11,336 nt of DNA. Source: Actinomycetota bacterium (GTDB lineage Bacteria > Actinomycetota > Thermoleophilia > Gaiellales > Gaiellaceae). The notes beneath the pieces are model-generated. The model did no database searches, was not told where the DNA came from, and saw only the letters and a program-made list of their open reading frames with translations. A program made the position numbers and the translations under genes. Shown here piece by piece: positions 1 through 7,068 of the stretch. Position 1 is the stretch's first letter; every line of letters begins with the position of its first letter. The DNA lies in NCBI GenBank assembly GCA_005884155.1, contig VAXD01000041.1, forward strand, positions 1-11,336, read 5' to 3'.

Positions 1-1547
1 ACGGCGCTTGGCTCTGCGGCATCGCGCTCGTTGTGGCGCCGAGCGCAGCGGGACACGCGCTCGACCCGGGCCGCTCACGTATCGAGTTGCCGGCCGACGT
101 CCTTCACGTCGCGGGCTCGTCCGTCTGGTTCGGCGGCGTCGTTGCCCTCACACTCGGAGCGCGACGCGACGCGTATCGAGAGCAGGTGCTGCGGCGGTTT
201 TCTGCGCTCGCACTCGTTGCCGTCGCCATCATCGGGGCGACTGGACTCGTCCGCGCGTTCGGAGAGCTCAGCGCATTCGAACAGGTGTGGGCGACGAGCT
301 ACGGGCGCCTGCTGATCGTCAAGACGGTGCTGTTCGCCGCGCTCGTCATCTTGGGCTGGGCGAATCGGTACCGATTCATCCCTGCGCTGGCGCGATCCGC
401 GCACGGGCTACGGCGGAATCTCGGCGCCGAGATCATGCTGCTGCTCGTGTTGATTGGCGCGGTCGCGCTCCTGACGCAGTCGCGGCCCGGACGCGACCGT
501 GGGATTGCGGAGCCGATCCCTACTGCCGTTCGCGCTCGCGCGGCGCCGCAGGCGCCGCGAGAGGCAGTTGTGCTCGCGCAGGCCGGGCGGGCCATCCAGC
601 TCGCCGGGGCGGCGGCGAATGCCCTCAGCATCGACGGCACCTCGGTGCTCTGGGAGACGCTCCCAGGCGAGGCGAGCGGCTCGGCGGCCCTCGTCGACCG
701 GAACCTCCTCACTCGGCGCATGCGCACCGTCGCGCGCAACGTGGCGCCACTGTACGGCCTCGCCTCGACGACGACCTCGATCGTCTACGCGACCGCGACT
801 GTACCCGTGCGCCTCGTTGCGCTTGACCGCCGCAGCGGTCGGCTCGTCGTGCTCTCCGATTCGCTCGCAGTGCCGTTCGCCTGGCGCGGCGATCGCGTCG
901 CGTGGGCCGAGGCGGCGGGCACACGCCAACGCGTCGTCGTCTACAACCTTCGCCGACACGAGACCTGGACCGGCGCGGATCTGCCAAGCTGCGTCGGGGG
1001 GCTGTGTTATCGCCTTGACGCGGTCACACTCGCAGACGACGGCGTCGCGTTCGTCCGCAGCGCGATCGGTTCTGAGACGTCATCCGTTGTCCGGCGCGCG
1101 TTCGCGGCGCCGCGCCCCGACGTGATGAGGATCGAACAAGATCCGCAGCCGGACCTCGTTCCCTCGGCAACAGGCGTCCTGTATTACGCGCTCGACCGCG
1201 GCTGGTATCGCTGGGATTTCGGCGTGAAGCGGCCGCGGCGGGTCGGCGCTCTCGCCGCGCGGGCGCTGAGCCCGATCGCCTACGACGGCGAGCAATGGCT
1301 CCTCCTCCAGCACCGAGGATGCGACGACGCCGTCGTCGCGGGCCTCAACCCAACCCGGACGGCAACTCTGGCCTCTCCCGCGCGCGCCCATGCGGTCGCT
1401 GCCATTCGTACCGGCGTCTGCGTCCGCTTGGAGAGCTTAACGTGGGCTGGCAAGCGCCCCGTAACAACCTGGATCGTTGTCCCGCGCGCCAGCCACTCGG
1501 CCGGCGCAACAGCCGTCATCGTCGTCGGCCGGTCGGCTCATTCGTAG
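1..1547 (+). CDS. CopD-type membrane domain fused to a beta-propeller-like region (5' partial)
   Basis: The frame is open from the left edge (first full codon at base 3) to a TAG at 1545-1547, so the true start lies outside the window; the GTG at 33 falls inside a membrane helix and is unlikely to be it. Counting from base 3, residues 1-160 look like a CopD domain: GHA at 17-19, DVLHVAGSSVWFGG at 32-45, GRLLIVKT at 101-108, with about five hydrophobic segments. CopD proteins are linked to copper uptake or resistance across the cytoplasmic membrane; a CopC-like part may sit upstream. Residues from about 165 to 514 are soluble and carry repeated short blocks of the type 'GTSVLWE', 'GDRVAWAE', 'TGVLYYALDRG', as in TolB/WD40-like propellers. 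The pair Cys-x(5)-Cys (CVGGLCY) and later Cys residues could form disulfides outside the cell. The gene converges on the polysaccharide operon and is probably unrelated to it. The CopD call is fairly firm; the propeller call is inference from repeat style. Confidence 0.8.
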   Translation, partial: GAWLCGIALVVAPSAAGHALDPGRSRIELPADVLHVAGSSVWFGGVVALTLGARRDAYREQVLRRFSALALVAVAIIGATGLVRAFGELSAFEQVWATSYGRLLIVKTVLFAALVILGWANRYRFIPALARSAHGLRRNLGAEIMLLLVLIGAVALLTQSRPGRDRGIAEPIPTAVRARAAPQAPREAVVLAQAGRAIQLAGAAANALSIDGTSVLWETLPGEASGSAALVDRNLLTRRMRTVARNVAPLYGLASTTTSIVYATATVPVRLVALDRRSGRLVVLSDSLAVPFAWRGDRVAWAEAAGTRQRVVVYNLRRHETWTGADLPSCVGGLCYRLDAVTLADDGVAFVRSAIGSETSSVVRRAFAAPRPDVMRIEQDPQPDLVPSATGVLYYALDRGWYRWDFGVKRPRRVGALAARALSPIAYDGEQWLLLQHRGCDDAVVAGLNPTRTATLASPARAHAVAAIRTGVCVRLESLTWAGKRPVTTWIVVPRASHSAGATAVIVVGRSAHS

Positions 1548-1806
1548 TGCCGATAGGTGCCTCCGCGACCAATCGCGTCACCGCCCACGGCGCGCCGCAC
1601 CCAACACCTCGACGTGCAGGTCCGCGTGACCGCGGTACTACGTCATGCCTGGGGCCATAATAAGCGGCTCCAACGGCCGTCGATTGCGACGCTCGCCACG
1701 GAATTCCCGAGCCGCCCGCCGCGCGTCGAGCGAGCGGAAGCGAGTCGAAGTTTTGCATGCCGCTGGTCGGACTCGCCCCTTGAGCGACTCCTCCGGCACG
1801 ATCACA
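1548..1806. other. Convergent intergenic gap without a clear terminator
   Basis: This 259-base gap lies between the stop of the CopD-like gene and the stop of the UDP-glucose dehydrogenase gene, which face each other. Two perfect 5-bp GC hairpins with 4-base loops are visible at 1564-1577 (CGCGA/TCGCG) and 1622-1635 (CCGCG/CGCGG), but neither is followed by a T-run, so I do not call them intrinsic terminators. The minus strand keeps an open frame from about 1856 to a TAG at 1638 that may be a transposase remnant (listed separately). Confidence 0.5.
1662..1790 (-). pseudogene. Possible IS3-type transposase C-terminal remnant
   Basis: The minus-strand frame ending in TAG at 1638-1640 reads ESLKGRVR, then about ten residues later FRSLDARRAAREFRGER and RNRRPLEPL. 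The order and spacing recall the end of IS3-family DDE integrases: ESFNGRLRDEC, then F.SLDDARR..EAWR..YNERRPHSSL, where the leading Glu is the last residue of the DDE triad. Only this short block is seen. There is no start, no upstream DDE part and no visible terminal inverted repeat, and the invariant YN and HSSLG residues are lost. Arg/Ala-rich shadow frames in GC-rich DNA can give such likeness by chance, so confidence is low. If real, it marks an old insertion at the downstream end of the operon. Confidence 0.25.
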
Positions 1807-3279
1807 TCAGGTCGTGTCAGAAGCCTCGGTAACGCGAGGCCGCCGATCGCGTCGCGCTACGAGAGGCTGGTGCCATGATGGTGCCGACGCCGGACCAGTG
1901 CTCGACTCTTGTGGCCGTCCAACGGCTTCGTACGCGAAGCCGGCCGCGCGCACGGCGACCGGGTCGAGGGCGTTGCGGCCATCGACGATAAGCGGGTACC
2001 GCATTACTCGTCTGACGTCCGCGAATACCAATTGCCTCAGTTCCGGCCATTCCGTGACGACCACGGCAGCGTCTGAGCCATCGAGTGCGTTCATGACATT
2101 GCTGCAGAGTTCGACTTCTTCGTCGAGCAGCGGCGCGGCCTCCATTAACGCGACCGGGTCCCAAGCGCGCACGTGCGCGCCCTCCGCGATGAGTCGTGAG
2201 GCGAGAACCAGACTTGCCGCCTCGCGGACGTCATTGGTTTGTGGCTTGAATGCAAGGCCGAGGAGGGCGACGCGCTTGCCCCGAAGGCTTCCGAGGTGCC
2301 ACATCAGCTTTGTCAGGACGCGGCGCTTCTGAAGCTCGTTCACCTCGACGACGGCATTGAGCAGCTCGAAATGGTATCCCGAGTTTCCAGCGAGTTGCTT
2401 CAGCGCCGCAACATCTTTTGGAAAGCACGAGCCGCCGTAGCCGAGGCCGGGCTGTAGGAAGTGAGGCCCGATGCGCTCGTCGAGCCCCATTCCGTCGGCG
2501 ACGACCGTGACGTCAGCGCCGGTCTCCTCGCAGACGTTTGCGATTTCGTTGATGAACGAGATCTTCGTCGCGAGGAATGCGTTCGACGCGTACTTGATCA
2601 TCTCTGCGGAAGCGACGTCCGTCCGCCTCACCGGCGCGGCGACGCTCGAGTAAAGCGCTTCGACAATGTCGCCGTGTCGGTCGTCGAAGCTGCCGATTAC
2701 GATCCGGCTGGGTCGCCGAAAGTCACGTACTGCACTGCCCTCTGCAAGGAACTCCGGGTTCGAGACGTAGCCGACATGCTCCAGCCCCCGCGCGTCAAGT
2801 TCTGTACGCATTCTGGTTCCGGTTCCGACGGGGACGGTGCTTTTCATCACCAGCGTCAGCGGCGATGGTAGACGCGGGATTTCCTTGAGCAGGCGCGAGA
2901 TGGCCGAGAGATCAGCATCGCCAGAGTACGTTGCCGGTGTCCCCACGCATACGAAGACGATTGTGGCGGCGGCGAAAACCTCGTTCGCGTCGAGCGTGAA
3001 CCGGAGCCGATCCTTGTACCGGTGGATGAGGTCGGGCAGGCCGGGCTCGTGGATCGGGACGCGGCCCTCGCGGAGCGCCCCGATTCTCGCTTCGTCGATA
3101 TCTCTGACGAAGACGTTGTGACCCAACTCGGCAAAGCACGCGGCTGTAACGAGTCCGACCCAGCCTGCGCCCATGACGCCGACGGACGGCTTGCGCGCAT
3201 CCGCGCGATGAGTCGTTGCTGTTCCAGTCAAAGGCGCGTCAGGTCGGTAATCACTGCCAGGTTGCTTTGGTCGATACAC
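1807..3279 (-). CDS. ugd: UDP-glucose 6-dehydrogenase
   Basis: This gene encodes the NAD-dependent enzyme that oxidises UDP-glucose twice to UDP-glucuronate, a precursor for acidic surface polysaccharides. Numbered from the GTG at 3279 (490 residues), it has the Rossmann glycine motif GVMGAGWVGL (G37, G39, G42), the STVPVGT segment (147-153), NPEFLAEGSA (174-183), the catalytic Lys/Asn pair in KYASNAFLA (K229, N233) and the nucleophile motif GYGGSCFPKD (C285, D289). The UDP-binding end GLAFKPQTNDVREA and the final GRNALDP complete the family fold. All catalytic residues known from this family are present. The start is uncertain: the frame is open to a TTG at 3318, with further candidates GTG 3291 and TTG 3231. 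I prefer GTG 3279 because GGAAG lies about 5 bases upstream. Both ends are longer than usual: about 30 residues before the Rossmann fold, and a polar tail of about 35 residues after the normal AVGR ending. It follows the flippase by about 120 bases, so it may be the last operon gene or have its own promoter. Confidence 0.95.
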   Translation of the reverse strand: MYRPKQPGSDYRPDAPLTGTATTHRADARKPSVGVMGAGWVGLVTAACFAELGHNVFVRDIDEARIGALREGRVPIHEPGLPDLIHRYKDRLRFTLDANEVFAAATIVFVCVGTPATYSGDADLSAISRLLKEIPRLPSPLTLVMKSTVPVGTGTRMRTELDARGLEHVGYVSNPEFLAEGSAVRDFRRPSRIVIGSFDDRHGDIVEALYSSVAAPVRRTDVASAEMIKYASNAFLATKISFINEIANVCEETGADVTVVADGMGLDERIGPHFLQPGLGYGGSCFPKDVAALKQLAGNSGYHFELLNAVVEVNELQKRRVLTKLMWHLGSLRGKRVALLGLAFKPQTNDVREAASLVLASRLIAEGAHVRAWDPVALMEAAPLLDEEVELCSNVMNALDGSDAAVVVTEWPELRQLVFADVRRVMRYPLIVDGRNALDPVAVRAAGFAYEAVGRPQESSTGPASAPSWHQPLVARRDRRPRVTEASDTT

Positions 3280-3399
3280 GCAGACTTCCACGCCGGCGTT
3301 CGTGCCGCAACCGCCCAACGCGCGGTTTCGTGTCCTCGACGATCGGCTAGCGCCGCGCCGAGTGCGCTAGACGTTTGGCCATCCTCGCGTGACATCAGC

Positions 3400-4701
3400 T
3401 CACGATGATCCAGCATCGGCTCGCGCGAGGGCGCCATCCACCGCGGCTTTCGACGAGTGCATCCGCCGTATCCACCAGAAGAACACGAGGAGTGTTCCTG
3501 TCGTCGTGGAGTACGCAGCCGCAGACGCGATCGCGGCGCCCGTAGCGCCAAACTGCGGGATCAGCGTGAGGTCGAGCGCGAGTGTGACGGCGAGGCCGGC
3601 CCCCATCGCCCACGAGTTCAGCCCCGGGCGCGCCAACCCATACAACGACGCGCTGATCACTCCCGCGACCCCGTCGAATACGAGTCCGCAAAGAATGACC
3701 CGTGTCGGTGTTACCGCAGATGCAAACGCGGATCCGTAGAACTCCGGGATGACGAACCCTGCGCTGGCCCAGAGTGGGATCAACGCGCTCGCGCTCAGCA
3801 GGCCGGCCTTCGGGAGGAGCCTGCGCGCAGTCGCGACAGTTTCTCGAGACGTCTCGCGCGCGAACTTGGGGTAAAAGACGTACTGGAGAGCCATCCCGAG
3901 GATCCGGATCAGCTCGGCGAACTTTGACGCGACAGCGTAGACGCCGAGGACAGCCGGCCCCGTCAGCACGCTTAGGATGATGAAGTCGAGCCTGAGGTTC
4001 AGCTGCGACATTACGCCCCCGACCTGGCCGCGCATTCCGTATGCGGCAACGCGGCGCGCGAGTTGGAGCGACGGCCGGTCGAGCGAGCCAAAGAAACGTC
4101 TGCGCGCAAGCCGCGACCAGGCGAGGGTGCCGGTGGCACAGTCGGCGAGCAGCAGGCTGCCGATTAGCGCGGTGAAGCCATGCACGCCCGCGAGCCAGAG
4201 TGAGCCGTATGCCGGGAGGAACATGAACTGCTCCGTGAAAATGACGGCATTCGACCCCGCGAGATCGTCGGTGCCCTGCGAGCACGCTTTCGCAGTGATG
4301 ACGGTGAGGCGCGTCAGCACGGCGAGGCCCGCGAGCATCACGAGAGGCAGCCGCAGGCTCCCGAAGACGAGCGGGCCGAACAGTGGCGCAGCCGCGACCC
4401 AAAGCATCGTGCCCGCGGCGCCGCCCACGAAGGCGATCGATACCAGCGTCGCTGGCAACCGCGGGTTCTCGCGGTCCGGGCCGGCGAGGAAGTATGGCGC
4501 CGCAATCGGTAGCCCGGAAGAGATGACGGTACCGATGAGCCCCGGCAGCACGTGGAGGAGAGCGTAGACCCCAACGATCGCAGCGCCTCCGTCGCGTGCC
4601 AAGAGCAACGTAATTGCGAATACGCAGGCCAGCGCAGCAACGCGCGCGGCGACGTTTCCGAGCAACACGCCGTACTGCGTCTTCGGACGACGCAGACGCA
4701 T
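3400..4701 (-). CDS. Wzx-type polysaccharide flippase (MOP superfamily)
   Basis: The product (433 residues) is a polytopic membrane protein that probably flips lipid-linked oligosaccharide units across the cytoplasmic membrane. It opens with a basic stretch (RLRRPK) and then alternating long hydrophobic segments over nearly its whole length, about 12-14 helices, typical of the 420-500 residue Wzx/RfbX family. Features supporting this rather than a transporter of another class are the N-terminal LLGNVAARVAALACVFAITLLLAR helix region, the central QVGGVMSQLNLRLDFIILS block followed by GVYAVASKFAELI, typical of the polysaccharide-biosynthesis C-terminal domain, and the late PQFGATGAAIASAAAY segment, a near-signature of MOP flippases. 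The ATG overlaps the TAA of the polymerase gene by one base (TAATG), so the two were translationally coupled. Substrate cannot be told from sequence; the neighbours suggest a glucuronate-containing repeat unit. Confidence 0.9.
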   Translation of the reverse strand: MRLRRPKTQYGVLLGNVAARVAALACVFAITLLLARDGGAAIVGVYALLHVLPGLIGTVISSGLPIAAPYFLAGPDRENPRLPATLVSIAFVGGAAGTMLWVAAAPLFGPLVFGSLRLPLVMLAGLAVLTRLTVITAKACSQGTDDLAGSNAVIFTEQFMFLPAYGSLWLAGVHGFTALIGSLLLADCATGTLAWSRLARRRFFGSLDRPSLQLARRVAAYGMRGQVGGVMSQLNLRLDFIILSVLTGPAVLGVYAVASKFAELIRILGMALQYVFYPKFARETSRETVATARRLLPKAGLLSASALIPLWASAGFVIPEFYGSAFASAVTPTRVILCGLVFDGVAGVISASLYGLARPGLNSWAMGAGLAVTLALDLTLIPQFGATGAAIASAAAYSTTTGTLLVFFWWIRRMHSSKAAVDGALARADAGSS

Positions 4702-4972
4702 TACTGTCTTCTTCCCCAGATCGAGACGGCGGCGACAACACCGAACAGCGCCCAGACGTGGCGCACGTGGAGGAGCTCGTAGACGGTCATAGCGACGAGT
4801 GTCCCGGCGAGCGCGCCTGCGAGTGCATTCGGGCGGACCACGACATCGGAAAATCCTGTGGCGAGCGTCGCAGGCTCGCGACGAGGATAAGAATGCCGAT
4901 GAAACCGACCGGCCCCCGCTCGATTAGCGCTGCGAAGTAGTCGTCGTGCGCCTCCTTGACCAGTGCCACCAT
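4701..4972 (-). pseudogene. Detached C-terminal part of the O-antigen ligase/polymerase, with a frameshift
   Basis: Directly after the TAG of the upstream part (4973-4975) the same frame continues with MVALVKEAHDDYFAALIERG and GFIGILILVAS, the conserved 'KEAHxDYxxxLxERGxxG' region of O-antigen ligases. It then drifts into non-membrane sequence (RRSPQDFPMSW) and stops at 4787. A different minus frame, from about 4874 to TAA at 4701-4703, carries the expected last helices: TGFSDVVVRPNALAGAL, LVAMTVYELLHVRHVW, ALFGVVAAVSIWGRRQ. One base missing between about 4885 and 4862 would join them. With both faults repaired the protein would be about 421 residues, normal for the family, and would end in the TAATG overlap with the flippase. 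That this junction is intact shows the lesion is recent or artefactual. Separate translation of this piece is unlikely to yield function. Confidence 0.8.
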
Positions 4973-5965
4973 CTACTTGCGCAGCCTTGGCTTTGTCGAC
5001 ACCGGCCCCTCTCCCAACGGGTTCCCTCGCTCGTACAGCTGGATGCTCTCGTGGAGGAGCATCTGGCGTTGGCCGGCGCTTTGCGGGCTGCGGCCGATCC
5101 CGTCCCGGACGAAGGCGAACTGACTATCGTGCGCCTTCGCCTGGATGCTCTGGAGGCTGATTGTCGACCCCGCAACCGAGCTGACCACGAGGATGAAGGC
5201 AAGAGTCGTGATCGCCGGCACGACACCGAATCGGCGGTACGTTCCGAGTGTCGTTGCAATCACGACCCCGACGGTGAGACCGACGAGGCCGCTGTTCGAA
5301 CCGGTGGTCGCGATTCCGGCGACGAGTAACGCATACGCGGCGAGCCGAACGCCGCGACGGCGCGGTCGCTGTGTCGCCCAAATGATCATGAACGAGATGA
5401 AGAAGTAGTTCGCGGCGTAGCTCGGGTCGTCCAGCGTGATCTGGACACGGCTCCCCTGTCGCGTCACCTGTCCGGTCAGCAATGTCGAACCTGTCGCGAG
5501 GCCGACGAAGGCGAGGATCGCCCAGCAGATGCCGCTGTACGCCCACGTGCGTAGAAGAATCCCGAGGTTGCGAGGCGAGCGACCGACGTTCACGACGGTC
5601 CAGCACCACGCGATCAACCAGACGTCCTGGATCAGTGCGGTCAGGCCCGTGACCGGAACCGGGCCGACGAGCGCCCCCGCCGTACCGCCAAGCAGACCCA
5701 GCGCAAGCGGGATCGTGTACGGAAAGCGGCAGCGGAATCCGATCGTGCCGACCCAGAAGAGGCAGGCACCGATAGCGAGGGCGAGGCCCAAATCATTGGG
5801 CGCTAGATTCGCCGCTCCTTGTGGGACCGCAATCGGCAGCATCGCAACGGCCGCTGCCGCCGCACCGACCGCCAGCCGCTCGCCGCTGTACCGAGCGACG
5901 AACGGCAGCGAGGCCCCGCGCGTGCCGTTAGCCGCGCCGGCCGGGGCGGCCGCGATCACCGACAT
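4973..5965 (-). CDS. O-antigen ligase/Wzy-type polymerase, truncated by an in-frame TAG
   Basis: This polytopic membrane protein (330 residues as read) is of the O-antigen ligase/Wzy class, which joins exported oligosaccharide units or attaches the chain to its carrier outside the membrane. There are about ten hydrophobic segments. Family marks are LDDPSYAANYFFISFMIIWA near the middle, the short loop ATTGSNSGLVGLTVG (the usual T.SR/SG...G motif), a long extracytoplasmic loop with SIQAKAHDSQFAFVRDGI, and QLYERGNPLGEGPVSTKP, matching the 'NPLxGxGxxSTK' block. The reading frame ends at TAG 4973-4975, eleven codons past STK's Lys, just where homologs continue into KEAHxDY. The ATG at 5965 is set by AGGGGGT at 5971-5977 and overlaps the preceding phosphotransferase gene by 10 bases. 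Ligase versus polymerase cannot be decided from sequence; in an operon with a Wzx flippase a Wzy role is likely. As it stands the gene is probably non-functional. Confidence 0.85.
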   Translation of the reverse strand: MSVIAAAPAGAANGTRGASLPFVARYSGERLAVGAAAAAVAMLPIAVPQGAANLAPNDLGLALAIGACLFWVGTIGFRCRFPYTIPLALGLLGGTAGALVGPVPVTGLTALIQDVWLIAWCWTVVNVGRSPRNLGILLRTWAYSGICWAILAFVGLATGSTLLTGQVTRQGSRVQITLDDPSYAANYFFISFMIIWATQRPRRRGVRLAAYALLVAGIATTGSNSGLVGLTVGVVIATTLGTYRRFGVVPAITTLAFILVVSSVAGSTISLQSIQAKAHDSQFAFVRDGIGRSPQSAGQRQMLLHESIQLYERGNPLGEGPVSTKPRLRK

Positions 5966-7068
5966 CCGGCACCCCCTGAAGAGTCACGGAGGCCGCGTAT
6001 CCGTGCCGTGGCTGCCGAACTGCCGATTCGGGGATGGCGCTGGGCAAGCCGGCGGAACAGGCTGAGGTGACGGCGCGCGAACTCGTCGTCATCGGCGAGT
6101 GCCGCAACTTCTGCGATGCCGGCAAGCGCGACATCGCGCCAGGACTCCGGCGAGCCGCCGAGCCGACTGAGCCCGTCGCGGAGGAAGCGCCGGAACACCT
6201 CAGGAAACCAGCCCGTGCCGTCGAGGGCGTAGGCGACTCCGGCCCCCCATTCGTCAGCTCGCAGCCCGGGATGTCCCCGAACCTGGCGGCCGGGCCTTGT
6301 GCGCCGATCGAGAAACAGCGCGTACATGTGCGCGAATCGCGCCAGGTCGCGGAGCGGCTCGCCGACAAGGCCGCCGCCCTCCCAGTCGACGACGCCGGAT
6401 GCCCGCGCCCCGGAAGCGAGAACATTTCCGAGCCAGAGATCGCCGTGGACTGCTGTGCGGGGAAGACTGCTTTCGCCGAGCCTGCCGTGGATTTCGGCGA
6501 GCCGGCCGAGGTCGTCGTTAAGGCCGGCAAACTCGGAGAAGCGGCGAGTCAACTGGCCGGTGACGCCGGCGTCCATCTCGACGGGCAAGGCATCGCCGGC
6601 GGTTCCGTGTTGCAGGGCGGCGAGCCAGCTGCCGACGGCGGCGAAGTCGGCGGCGACGTCGGCCGGCGTGGCGGTGTGTTTCCCGCGCAGATACGAGGTT
6701 GTCATCGGCGTGCCGTGGACGGCCGTCATCGCGATTCCGCGGAGTCCATCGAACTCGATGGCCTCGACCATCCGCGGGACGGTCTCAATGATCGGCGGTG
6801 CGAGGCGGTGGATCCCGACCAGCATCTGCGCCTCCGCCTCGACCGCGCGCGCCGCCGCCTCTGTGGTCGGGACCTTGATTGCCAGCACGGTCCGACCGCT
6901 CGCGGGCGAGACGAGGAGAACGGTGAACTTTGCGTTTGGGTTTTTTGAGGCGCAGGCCACGAGCGACTGAAGGCCTGATTCGCGCACGAACTCCCAGAGC
7001 GACGGCGGACGTGTTGCCGGCTCGCAACACAGCTCCCGCAACGTCGCGGTCTCTGCAGCGGATGTCAT
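5956..7068 (-). CDS. APH/choline-kinase-fold phosphotransferase
   Basis: The 370-residue product has the aminoglycoside-phosphotransferase fold: an N-lobe with VLAIKVP (K65, nucleotide phosphate contact) and an acidic partner helix around EAEAQML (E79), then the catalytic loop TAVHGDLWLGNVL (H208, D210, N215) and the metal-binding DWEGG (D228). All catalytic residues are present, so it should be an active ATP- or GTP-dependent small-molecule kinase. Proteins of this fold phosphorylate antibiotics, choline, sugars or amino sugars. The position within a polysaccharide operon makes a sugar or lipid-linked intermediate the likely substrate, and resistance is not indicated. ATG 7068 is preferred over the longer open frame (to 7443) because GGAAGG sits 5 bases upstream (7074-7079), it overlaps the previous gene's stop as ATGA, and the upstream extension does not resemble the fold. 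It overlaps the next gene's start by 10 bases. Confidence 0.85.
   Translation of the reverse strand: MTSAAETATLRELCCEPATRPPSLWEFVRESGLQSLVACASKNPNAKFTVLLVSPASGRTVLAIKVPTTEAAARAVEAEAQMLVGIHRLAPPIIETVPRMVEAIEFDGLRGIAMTAVHGTPMTTSYLRGKHTATPADVAADFAAVGSWLAALQHGTAGDALPVEMDAGVTGQLTRRFSEFAGLNDDLGRLAEIHGRLGESSLPRTAVHGDLWLGNVLASGARASGVVDWEGGGLVGEPLRDLARFAHMYALFLDRRTRPGRQVRGHPGLRADEWGAGVAYALDGTGWFPEVFRRFLRDGLSRLGGSPESWRDVALAGIAEVAALADDDEFARRHLSLFRRLAQRHPRIGSSAATARIRGLRDSSGGAGCR

Noticed and set aside
33..1125. Other long plus-strand frames over the CopD-like gene (8-826, 499-1125)
   Set aside because: Arg/Ser/Pro-rich shadow translations of GC-rich DNA. Only the frame ending at 1547 shows membrane helices and conserved motifs.
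1564..1635. Two short GC hairpins after the CopD-like gene as intrinsic terminators
   Set aside because: Stems of only 5 bp and no T-run follow either one on either strand.
3228..3551. A 107-codon minus frame bridging the flippase end and the dehydrogenase start
   Set aside because: Arg/Ser-rich, overlaps both real genes, and has no ribosome site or recognisable domain.
3395..4741. A 448-codon minus frame overlapping the flippase
   Set aside because: It is almost the same length as the flippase but reads as Arg-rich, non-membrane sequence without motifs. The 433-residue frame has the MOP flippase pattern.
4973..4975. TAG read through as a sense codon (recoded amber)
   Set aside because: TAG ends two other genes in this window (1545-1547 and 11174-11176), and the same gene also has a frameshift, so damage or error is simpler.
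6034..6948. A 304-codon plus-strand frame opposite the APH-like gene
   Set aside because: Gly/Ala/Asp-rich antisense shadow with no motif; the opposite strand has HGD...N and DWE.
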